A stretch of 14,218 bases of DNA from Coemansia sp. RSA 922 (Eukaryota > Kickxellomycota > Kickxellomycetes > Kickxellales > Kickxellaceae): the NCBI GenBank assembly GCA_027577415.1, contig JANBQS010000635.1, positions 1 to 14,218 on the forward strand. The letters run 5' to 3'. The stretch's first letter is position 1. Each line of letters begins with the position of its first letter. Made by a program: the position numbers and the translations under genes. This document shows positions 5,961 through 14,218 of this stretch, one piece after another. Under the pieces are notes generated by a model that saw only the letters and a program-made list of their open reading frames with translations, was not told the DNA's origin and ran no database searches.

Positions 5961-8900
5961 ATGCCTGACACCCCTAACGCTACTAGCGACACAGGGCTAG
6001 GGCTGACTACTACCAATGTGTCTTCGACACAACGAGAACCTCTTGTGGATGGTGGCAGCGTAGCTGTGCCTCCACAGAGTATTGCTGCTCCGCACCCCAG
6101 TGTTGGAGTCGGCTTTGCTGGAAGCTACACACTTATTGATGAGGAGGAGGTCATGGGCGGTGGGTGCATTGCCGTCAGTGGTGTGCGCAAGAGCTCTGCC
6201 TTTGTAACCTCTGGTGTTAATGAGAGGTTGAGTGATGGTAGTAGCTGTACCGATGTGCCTATGCGCAGCGAGTCAGCTGTGCCAGTAGTGGCTATTAGAG
6301 ATAGCGGTAGCAGTGTCAACATCCCAAATGCTGGCCTGCACCAGCTGCTGCCGACTTCTATCTCAGCTCCACCACAGATGACGGCTACGTCTTCTGTACA
6401 GCCAGTTACTCTAGATCGCTGTACAGCCAGCCATGCGCCAGAGATGGCTGACCCCTTTGCTCGCATTTACTCTGGCGAGAGTGACGCTATAATGCTGGAC
6501 GACAACCAGGTCATATCTACAGCCGAAGATTATGGTGCTATTGCATATGATGCATACCTACAGTGGCGTGCTCGAAGAAAGATGTCCTCAGAGGCACTAG
6601 CACAGGTAAGGGGCCAAAGCAACACTGGCACATTCTCATGTATTATCTAGTGTTGGCTACTAAAAGCAAGACTGCTCCTATGGCCAAGCGCCTCAATTGA
6701 TTCTATAGTCCGTTGCCGACATTGCAGACTTTATGGATGGCTCGCACCGACGGCGTCTTCGACTCGTTCTTATTCAGCTGCACTCCTTGCTAGACAACAC
6801 GCCTCGAATATACGCGACACTTGACCGCAAACGCATTCTCGATGGCTCAACAGCTGCGCAAGCTCGCACGGAACGAGAACTCAACTCGCAGTGGAGCGAA
6901 CTAAAGATCCATTGCTCACTGCTTGTGCTTGACAAGGACACGTCGCAGAGCGCAGTTGCGCAGTCGTCGCTGCGCGAATCTGGCGATCGCACTGACAAGG
7001 CATCGTTTGTGCGCGAACTGGTGGCGTCGACTGTGGCGCAAGCCATCGGCAACTGCGCGCTTTTGTGGGAGTTGTTTGACGTGTCTGTGCGCGGTCTGCT
7101 TCTAATAGACTCGAGCCGAGAATGCTTGAGCAGCATGTTGAGTGCTGTCCAGGGCCACTCGGGAGCACTGAAGCAGATGTTAACGACGCTGCTAAATGCC
7201 TATACTGTCCTCCCAGACTTGTTTAAAAAGTCGATAAAGTCGACTGTGGAGAGCGCGGCATCAAGTGGGCCGAGCGGCGCACGACTGGTCATTGACGAGC
7301 TTCACGGACGCCAGATTCTCCCCGGCGCACTTTTCAAAACCTTGAGCGAGTATATACGCCACGCCTCGCGGGTTGTAGAGGTTCGACGATATCTTGACGA
7401 CACTTTCCATATAGGAGCCGCCTCGTGGATTGGGACCGGAGCTGGATTTACAAGACCAAAATACTCCATGTATGGTGATGACATCCGCGAGACGTTGTAT
7501 AGCCAGTTTGACCTGTTGAGCGAGTGCTCGCAGCGTCGAGATTTGCTGTCGTATGTTCGCGTTGTCTCGGGGCTGATAGGCTACCTTCGGCTAAATATAG
7601 TAGATGCAGACTATGCGTTCTTCAAGCGCGCCTCGCTTTTGGCTAACACCACACTCGCGGTCGATACATGTGCAGCACTGCTACTGGTGTTGGTTGGATT
7701 TGGCTCACATACCACGGCTCAGGATGCACTGCTGGCGATCTCTAACGCGTCTGGGACGCCGATTGTTGGACAGATTGACTGCTTGCTTGCCTACCTTCAA
7801 ACCAACCACGTCAAGGAGGTTAATGACTTTGTCTCCGGCACGCTAGGCATGGACTTTGCCTACCCTCGCGAACGACTGTTCTTTATCAAGGACACGATTC
7901 AGCAAGCAAAGGTCGCATACTACTCGGGCCCAGGCATTGCTCGGCGACTGATCGCCCACCAACCTACCAACTCACGACAGGGCGCTTGCTCTCCTGCCTT
8001 TTACCGAGAAGCCATCCTTTACTGTCTCCAGGGAGAGCTATTTCAGCACAGCGGCGTGGACGTGCGTGAGTGGATAACACAGTCGATCTTTGCTGTCGAC
8101 GCGGCCACAGCCAGCAAATACGGCCGGCTACTAAAGGCCTATGTTGATGCGATATTTGGCTCAGCGGTTGTCACGCCTGTGCCTGAGGCACTTTTGTGGA
8201 AGGCGTTCGCGCCTGAAAACACGGTGGACGATACCGGTAACCGCGTGGCGCCATCGCAGGTATTGTTCCTCCTGTACTTGCTCTACTACTGCGAGCGCCT
8301 ACAAGATCAGCCCAAAGTCAGCGCAGGCAGCGTCTTTTCTACGCCGCCTTCGCAGCGAGGAGCGGCTGACCTCCATTCGAGCACCAGTGCAAAGTCTCGC
8401 AACAACACGGCCGGCGAGGTGTCGGGTATGTTGGCTGGTCGCACAAGCAGTCCGTACTCTCCAGCATTGAACCAGGCAAGCACGGGGGGAGCTAGCCCGC
8501 TTGTAAGCGTGTTCAAAGCTGTTCGGCGAGGCGAATATTCAGACCAGCTCCTGGATTCGCTGCCTGTGGCGTGGATTCTTCAACGCGTCAGCAAGAGCGC
8601 AGAATACTCGCTTATCTGGCCGGAGCTTTTGGCCATGTCGACAACCCAGTTCCCCGATCAGCTGGAGACTGTGTCCGTACTACAAGGCGAGCTAGCTACT
8701 GACGCAGTGCTCACAACCTCGCACACCAGCAGTCGCAAGTGGCTGTCACCTTCTCTCAACACCGGGCTTGCCACGACGTCCTCGCGTATTGCGCATGGAG
8801 GCGACTTTGCTCTTGAGGGAGGCGGCCCTAGCATCTTTCGTGTTACTGAGGACTTTGAAAGACTCCCGATAGCGGCCCGCATGAAGAGCTGCAGCGCTCT

Positions 8901-10332
8901 TGCCGAGCGCATCTCCCGCTCGGCTATCGTGCGCTCGGGCAGCACTGAGCTGGCTGCGTGTGTGCGGCAGGAGTGGCTGGCCTTGCATGCGCTCAACCCC
9001 CACTTGGTCTCTGCTGCCACAGCCAATGCCTGGCGCTGTGGATTCGAGACGACAAAGCCTCTCCTGGTGCCTCAGGATATGTGGCTTGATCCGCTTGTCA
9101 TTTTCCGCAGTGACGCACGAGTGTTTGAGTCGGCAAGCTTGGTCGACATCTTTCTGACAATTCTTTCCGAATGCCTTGCTCTGTCTCGGACGAGCATGCA
9201 GCGAATATTCGCATTGCGCCAGAAGGACAGTGGAGCGCTGAAGAAGACGCACCTTTCAGCCATCCTTCAGCTCCAAGAGGCGAGCGCGCTCCAGATGCTG
9301 ATAGAGATCGCCCGAGTCTCGACTAGCGACAAAGTCAAGTGCCTCATCTTCGAGTTTGTCCATGCGCGCTTCCTTGAACAGCGCACCACGCAGAAGCTGC
9401 TGCACTTCCAGGCCTACGATGTGACCGCCATTGGGGACATGGTCCGATACGTGCCGTCGATGCACGCATGCAGCGAGTTCATTCCCGAGCTACTGATGCA
9501 GTCGGCTCCAAGGCTGCAGCTCTTTGCGATCAAGCTGGCCGCCGCCGTCCTAGTAAAGTACCCGATTGCGGCGAACGAGGGCATGGCCAAGGAAGTCATT
9601 CTGCCGCATATACTGACAACGCTGGTCCAACTGGCTGGCACCGACATTTCCGAGCAGCTAGTCATCTGCAACGCTATGCTCGAAGCCGTCATAGCGATTA
9701 ACGCTGCCTTTTCCTTGATCCGCGATGACTGCAAGAGGTTGGTAAGCGACGTAAAGGAAGCCTCGAACGCTCTAGCGCGTAGCGCATTCCAAACCGCGAC
9801 GCCTCTGCAGAAACAGGGCATTGCCAAGTGGGTAGGGTGCTGCGAAAGCGTGCTGGCTGCGATTCGCCTCACGAGCCAGCCTGTGGATGCCATCGTTTAC
9901 ACCTCAATTGAAGATGTCGATGCCTCGGATATTATAGCACGGCTTGAGAAGCCGCCCCAAGTAGGCAAGAAGGGGCACGCAGGCAGGGGCGGGTCGCCGG
10001 GCGCTCAGGACTTGGAGCCGCCGCTGTCTGCCTCCAGTGGATCGCAGCAATCAACGAGCACGCCGCGCCTACCCGGGCCATTGGGACACAAAACTCGACA
10101 AGGACAGCACAAGCGCCCTCACAGCGCCGCCGACGACGATCGTGGTGGCCCTCGCGCCTCTGTGGCAGGACCGGATGCAGCATCAGCGGACCCTGTGCAC
10201 ACGCAAAGAAATTTCAAGAAGCGCGGCCGTCAAAACAACCGCGCGAATGGCAAAGACGGCTCTCCAAGGCCATCATCGGGCGCTGGACCCAAACGCAACA
10301 AGACGCCCGCTGGTGGCCGTCCTCGAGGCTGA
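5961..10332 (+). CDS. INTS2: Integrator complex subunit 2 homologue (two exons)
   Basis: Spliced CDS join(5961..6605, 6709..10332), 1422 residues; exon 2 continues exon 1 in phase 0. Blocks recognisable against remembered animal INTS2 (Pfam PF14750), in the same order: HRRRLRLVL (228-236), SGTLGM (591-596), VREWI (667-671), QVLFLLYLLYY (732-742), WLDPLVIFRSDARV (1007-1020), LLHFQAYD (1112-1119), VPSMHACSEFIPEL (1130-1143) and FAIKLAAAVLVKYPI (1154-1168). INTS2 is a helical-repeat scaffold in the Integrator backbone. That complex cleaves nascent snRNA and promoter-proximal RNA polymerase II transcripts in the nucleus. Residues 1 to about 165 are Ser/Thr/Val-rich and low complexity, unlike the animal N-terminus. 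Residues about 750-823 are a low-complexity loop, and about 1298-1422 a basic Gly/Pro/Arg/Lys-rich tail. The first ATG has weak context (T at -3), so a start at the ATG of 6733 in a shorter form is possible. The 3' end faces SLA2, 46 nt away. Confidence 0.85.
6606..6708 (+). other. INTS2 intron 1
   Basis: A 103-nt phase-0 intron with donor GTAAGG directly after codon 215 and acceptor TATAG at 6704-6708. TACTAA at 6658-6663 matches the fungal branch-site consensus, about 45 nt before the acceptor. Exon 1 would otherwise stop at 6648-6650. Splicing joins EALAQ to SVADIADF in the frame of the conserved exon 2. The alternative CAG ending at 6727 would break the frame. Confidence 0.85.
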
Positions 10333-10378
10333 GCACAATTTCTATTTATATTTGTTATAAAAAAAACAATAGAGCTTA
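10333..10378. other. 46-nt convergent gap between INTS2 and SLA2 stop codons
   Basis: An AT-rich spacer with TTATAAAAAAAAC near its right side and ATTTATATTT in the middle. No canonical AATAAA is present on either strand. The gap is too short to hold two separate 3' UTRs, so each transcript probably ends within or beyond the opposing stop codon. Confidence 0.6.
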
Positions 10379-13300
10379 CTAGAACGACCCATCCTCCTCT
10401 TCCGCGTGGTACCCATGGCGGCGCATCTCGGCCAGCCTCCGCCTCGCGCCGACTAGATCCTTTTCTAGCTTCAGAATCATGACTTGCTGGTCCATCTCCT
10501 TGCTCTTAAACTCGAGGTTGCTCATCTTGTCAAAGTCCTCGGCCTGCCTGCTCTCTTCCTCTTTCTCGCTGAGCCGCTGGGTGGCACGTACCAAGTGTGC
10601 CGATGCCTCGGTGACGGCCTTTGCTGCAAGCTCAAGCCGCTCCTGAGTCTTTGAGTAGAGCTGCGACTTGACTCTCGATGCGGCGACAAGCTGCACCGTG
10701 GCGGCAGAAACCTCGCGGGCAGCAACTACCAGGTGCTCCAACGAGCGCGTGCCCTTGATGACTCCATCGGCAGTCTCAACCAAGTTGTTTGTAGCCACCG
10801 CAACCGCCTTGGCAGCCGAGATAAGCCCGTCAGTCCAGCGGTTGTTCTTCTTGTAAAATGCCGCCTTGGTGCTAGATCCACGTCCCTGGGCAACAATTTC
10901 CTGCTGGGATGCAGTGGCTGCGCGAATCAGCTGGGCAATGGCATTCGTCATCGCCATCGACGAGTCCAAGATTGCGTCGTGCACCTGAACTTGATGGTCC
11001 GTAAGCGAAGAGTCGCGTGGTTGGTTAGCCAATGCTTGTAGGCGCCGCACGGCCTCGTCAATGGCGCGCGCCGCATTGAGCATCTCGCGCTCAACCAAAT
11101 CCGACACGTCCTCATTCGTGTTGGCCACAGACACCTTGTTGGCGTCCTGTGGGACGAGCCCCTCAGTGAGCGCAGTCAGCATGGCCAGGCTCTGCTGTAG
11201 ATCGCGGTTGGTGTCCAGGATAACACCAGGCCGCTCCAACACCAGCAGCTTGTCCATTGCAGCCGACTGTCCCTTTACAAAGAACTGCCTGCCAATTAGC
11301 GCAGTGCTGCGAGAAGCCTTGACAATGCGCTCGACCAGGTCTTCGCCGTTAGCCAAGCGTGAGACGCCCTTGAGGTTGGCCAGCAAGTGTTCGAGGCCGT
11401 TGGACAAACCAATGGCGGTGGATATGACCTGTGTCTGGTCGCCGTCGGGATTGGCCAGGTACCCTGCAAACGAGGCAGCTAGCGAGTTGCCAGCCTCGTG
11501 CACCTGCTCAATGGTGGCCAGTACATGCTCCACCGTGGCAGTCATGTTGCCCGGGTTGCTGGGGTCGTTCAGGTTGAACACAGCCTCGTCCGTCTTGTCG
11601 GCGCACGAGCGCAAGATCGAGTCCAAAATGCGCTTGAGCTTCTGCGCATACTCCAAGTGAGAGCTATCCAGCCGCCGCTGCAAGTCGCTTTGATTGCCCC
11701 CCACCTGCTTCTTCAAGTTGGCCATAGCCACAATGCTGTGATCCATGCCAGCCTGAAGCACGGCAATCTCGTCGTCCTTGGCCTGCCGCAGTTGGTTGTG
11801 CTCGCCGCGCAGGTCGTCGTAGCGTTTGCGCGCGCGGTCAAAGTCGGCCAGCATCGCATCGAGCTGGCGCTGCAGGCCCTCCTTGTCAGCGTTGAACTTG
11901 CGTAGCATATCCTGGGCCTCGGCGCTCTTGTTGCGATTAAGGTCGCGCACCCTGTCCTCGCTGTCCTCGAGGGCGCGGCGCAGACGCTCGAGCTCCTCCT
12001 GCTGGCCATTCTCTAGGCGCTGTAGGTCTGCCTGCGCTTTGTCGCGCTCGCGCATCATGTCCGCTAGCTCCAAGTTCTTGCGCCTCATCTCGCCTTGCAT
12101 CTTGTCCATCTTCTGCATCACCTCGGCAGCACTGTTCGCCTTGAGCTCCAGCTGCATGTACTTTGGCAGCAGCTCCAAGTGCTTTTGGCGCAGCTGAGCG
12201 TAGAGCTTGGCAAGCGCCTCGTACTTTTGCTTCCACTGCTCGATCTGTGCTTGGAGCTGGCGAATCAGCTCATCCTTGCCAGCATCCTGCTGCATTTGCA
12301 ACAACTGCAGCTGGCGGATCTGCTCCTCCAGGGCCGCAACGCGCTTGTTGTACTGGTCGATAGTCATCTGGTCGCGCTCGTGCTGCCCGCGCATCAACAG
12401 CAACTGCTGCTCCATCTCTTGCATTTTGCCCTGCACTTGGCGCTGCAGCTGTTCGCGCTGCAGTTGCGCTAGCTGCTCTTGCTCCCGCTGCCTTTGCAGC
12501 CGTTGCTGCTCCTCATACCTGGTTTGCTGCTCGATCCGCTGCTGCTCAATCTGCTGTTGTAGCAAAAACTGGCGCTGGCGCTCCTCCTCCTCTTGCCTCT
12601 GGCGCAGCTCTTCCCCAGCACGACGCTCGGCCTCGAGGTCGATAGTTGGCGATGGCGGCGGCGGCGCTTCGGGTAGAGCAGGAGTCGACATGTTGCGGTC
12701 AGACACTGAGGGTGGGCTGTCAGGCAGATTCGGTGGAGAGTAGTCCTCTCCGAACAAGTTTGGCGGGTGTTGCGGCAGGCGGGGGACCACAATAAGACTA
12801 GTCAAATAGCGCAGGTTCGAGCACTCGTAGTAGAACTTGCGCAAGGCATAGTGATGGGCGTTGTATCTGGTGCGCAGTGGCTCCAGAGCCTCTTCGGCAC
12901 CGTCGACTCGCTGATGCATGGCAATAAGCATGCGAGTGGCAAACTTGTAGATGCCGTAGCTCTCTTCGACGAGAGGCACAAGCGAGGCTATCCGGCACTC
13001 GTTGTTGGAAGCGGGCTGGAAGCTTCGGAACACGAGCTTTTGGAACTCGTCCAGACGATCCTGCAAGCTCATCAAATCGGCGATTGTCTCGTAGCCCTCG
13101 TTAGGATCGTTGGTGCCGCGCAGGCTGACATACTCCTCGTAGTCAAAATCGCCTCTAAAGTCGGGGTGAAGACGGTGGTACTCCAGCTTGGCCAAAAGAA
13201 AGTTGACGTAGGCGCGGATGAGGACGCTGTAGTTTCTCCAGCCAGCATATGAGCCGCCGCCCATGCCACGGCCAAGCTCCTCGAGGAACGTCGTCTGAGA

Positions 13301-13733
13301 CAGAGCCTCTGGGATGCTGACTTGGTGGCCCTCACGCACAACTTTGTGAAGCGTGATAAGCGCCTTGTAGCACTGGACTTCGTCGGCTCTAAGCGGCTGC
13401 GACTTCATGTACTCCCATATCGGCACGGATGTCTTATAGTCCCAGGTGAACACAATCAGGTCTACACGACACAGGCATCAAGGAAATAATTATTAGTACA
13501 GCGAAAATAAGGTCAAGCGGCTGGGAGATGGGCATCTCCCTACTTACGGAAATTGCGGAGATATAGCAATTGTCATTTATCGTGACGAGATGCGAAACGC
13601 TCTGCCAATACCTACTTCTGACGTGCTTGCGCTTGGGCGCGTTCTCTTCGATGCTGGTAGCCTTGCGAATAGAGGTCATAAGCTCCTGTTCGGCCTTTAC
13701 ACGGTCGCCCGTGCGAAGCGTAAAGTGGGACAT
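10379..13733 (-). CDS. SLA2: Sla2/End4/HIP1-family endocytic adaptor (two exons)
   Basis: CDS complement(join(10379..13461, 13616..13733)), 1066 residues. The ANTH domain spans about 15-267: it starts with the PIP2-binding pattern K24-x9-K34-R-K36-H37 and continues across the splice junction as KHVRNLIVFTWD, aligning without a gap to the Sla2 KHVR..I.YTWD region. A Pro-rich linker (about 268-313, APPPPSP) follows, then a long Gln/Glu/Arg-rich coiled coil (about 314-627) for dimerisation and clathrin light chain binding. A helical region comes next, then the talin-like I/LWEQ (THATCH) actin-binding domain (about 827-1052). Sla2 links PIP2 membranes and the clathrin coat to F-actin at endocytic patches, so the protein acts at the cytosolic face of the plasma membrane. 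The ATG at 13731-13733 is the first methionine that fits the family N-terminus. The 3' frame alone seems to begin at GTG, which is only the exon 2 boundary. Confidence 0.95.
13462..13615 (-). other. SLA2 intron 1
   Basis: A 154-nt phase-1 intron. The donor read on the minus strand is GTAGGT (13615 downward) and the acceptor is GTGTAG ending at 13462. A perfect TACTAAT branch site lies at 13498-13492, about 30 nt before the acceptor. Splicing creates an AAC codon (Asn40) and restores the conserved ANTH alignment with exactly the expected length. A stronger GTAAGT donor lies inside the intron at 13547-13542. Confidence 0.88.
13523..13540. repeat. Perfect inverted repeat inside the SLA2 intron
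   Basis: GGGAGATG at 13523-13530 and CATCTCCC at 13533-13540 are exact reverse complements separated by two bases. In the SLA2 pre-mRNA this can fold as a hairpin (about 7 bp with a 4-nt loop), beginning one nucleotide after the internal GTAAGT donor. Confidence 0.85.
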
Positions 13734-14218
13734 GATTAGCACTTGTCTTTGGGCTCAAATGTCTGCGATGCTACGAAAAGTTGGAATTTGCGAGGGTCGA
13801 AAAAGTATAAAATAAAATAAAATAAAAATAAGGCAATTTGAAAAGGAAAGAAGCGATAAAGAGACGACACACAAAGGTCAGCTTGTCCTTAGCGGAGATA
13901 TAAAGCACAATCATCAGGCTTGGCACCACCACGTATTCACCCGTGATCTGAATGCGGGGATGTTTAATCGGATCAGGAGCAACAGGTAGCTGTGGCGGTG
14001 GCTGTGCGCAAACCTGTGCAATAAAAAACCCACCCGGTGACATTGAGGTCTCGCCAGGCTGCAAGAGTGGGCAGCAACAATAATGGCAGTAGCGTAGAAC
14101 ATAGGTGCGGCAAATGGAGGCGTTGGGGCTGCAGCAATGGCAGAGACGCCTATTATAGATGGTGCATTTGCAGAACGTGCTCTGCGCGCACGTACAGAGT
14201 GGCACGCGGTGCAGGGCT
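13734..14218. other. Right-edge region upstream of SLA2
   Basis: The near side should hold the SLA2 promoter. It includes four TAAAA units at 13808-13827, with TATAAAA at 13806-13812 on the + strand (T-rich TTTTATA toward SLA2, about 75 nt before its ATG). The far side, from about 13880 to the end, is less AT-rich and open on the minus strand. A + strand ATG at 14137 opens 27 codons to the window end. No assignment is secure. Confidence 0.4.
13771..14218 (-). CDS. Possible partial cysteine-rich protein running in from the right edge
   Basis: A minus frame is open from the window edge to a stop at 13771 (148 codons, no in-frame ATG near the edge). I do not recognise it. The first 49 visible residues hold 12 cysteines (relative positions 8, 10, 16, 18, 26, 28, 29, 36, 44, 47, 48, 49) in CxC and CC pairs, as in zinc-binding clusters. 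Third codon positions are mostly pyrimidines there, which hints at coding. A middle part (PPPQLPVAPDP, HPRIQITGEYVVV) also looks protein-like, but the last 35 or so residues are AT-rich and hydrophobic and are probably not coding. Against it: the stop would lie only 37 nt before the SLA2 ATG. It may be an internal exon, or a shadow of GCA/GCAG-rich sequence on the other strand. Confidence 0.22.
   Translation of the reverse strand, partial: ALHRVPLCTCAQSTFCKCTIYNRRLCHCCSPNASICRTYVLRYCHYCCCPLLQPGETSMSPGGFFIAQVCAQPPPQLPVAPDPIKHPRIQITGEYVVVPSLMIVLYISAKDKLTFVCRLFIASFLFKLPYFYFILFYTFSTLANSNFS

Noticed and set aside
6606..6650. Exon 1 of INTS2 as a separate 229-codon gene ending at 6648-6650.
   Set aside because: The GTAAGG donor, TACTAA branch site and in-frame TAG acceptor join it to the INTS2 frame in phase 0. 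The tail read through the intron looks random.
8746..9252. A 168-codon minus frame and overlapping minus frames within INTS2.
   Set aside because: They lie opposite conserved INTS2 coding sequence and show no domain signature.
11061..11660. A 199-codon + frame opposite SLA2.
   Set aside because: It is antisense to the conserved region before and within the I/LWEQ domain, with no recognisable domain of its own.
12207..12743. A 178-codon + frame very rich in Cys and Ser.
   Set aside because: It is the antisense shadow of the Gln/Glu/Arg-rich coiled coil of SLA2 (CAG/GAG codons read as CTG, TGC and CTC). The spacing shows no zinc-finger pattern and the start is arbitrary.
1..14218. Search for mobile elements, CRISPR arrays, tRNA/rRNA genes, or a defence or biosynthetic gene cluster.
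   Set aside because: No transposase, integrase, terminal repeats, spaced direct repeats, tRNA-like cloverleaf or cluster enzymes were seen. All large frames are explained by housekeeping genes.

Overview
The window is compact nuclear DNA from a fungus, most likely an early-diverging (non-Dikarya) lineage. Six protein genes are recognisable: a TMEM256/DUF423 membrane protein, an Arc1-type tRNA-binding cofactor, a DFG10/SRD5A3-type polyprenol reductase, an Mss116-type mitochondrial DEAD-box helicase, a homologue of Integrator subunit 2 (INTS2), and the endocytic adaptor Sla2/End4. Arc1 with a GST-like N-terminus, Mss116 and Sla2 with yeast-like signatures point to a fungus. INTS2 argues against ascomycete yeasts, which as far as I know lack Integrator. 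The exact lineage is inference.

Layout: 1-270 is unassigned flank. TMEM256 (+, 271-624) converges on ARC1 (-, 750-1910). ARC1 diverges from DFG10 (+, 2110-3120) over a 199-nt shared promoter. DFG10 converges on MSS116 (-, 3195-5483). MSS116 diverges from INTS2 (+, 5961-10332) over 477 nt carrying a (TG)11 tract. INTS2 converges on SLA2 (-, 10379-13733), and 13734-14218 is a weakly understood edge. The genes alternate strand without exception, with convergent gaps of 125, 74 and 46 nt. Introns are few: one in INTS2 (103 nt, phase 0) and one in SLA2 (154 nt, phase 1). Both are supported by frame continuity and yeast-like TACTAA branch sites. Several reading frames appear to begin at GTG or TTG; for these the first in-frame ATG, or an upstream ATG exon, was used.

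The six genes do not form a pathway; they cover translation, dolichol synthesis for glycosylation, mitochondrial RNA, nuclear RNA 3'-end processing and actin/clathrin endocytosis. I see no mobile element, CRISPR array, RNA gene or biosynthetic cluster. The most notable content is the fungal INTS2 homologue, with non-conserved N- and C-terminal extensions. Next come a repeat-tailed Mss116 helicase with an insertion in its second RecA domain, and an SLA2 intron with a stronger internal 5' splice site abutting a perfect inverted repeat.
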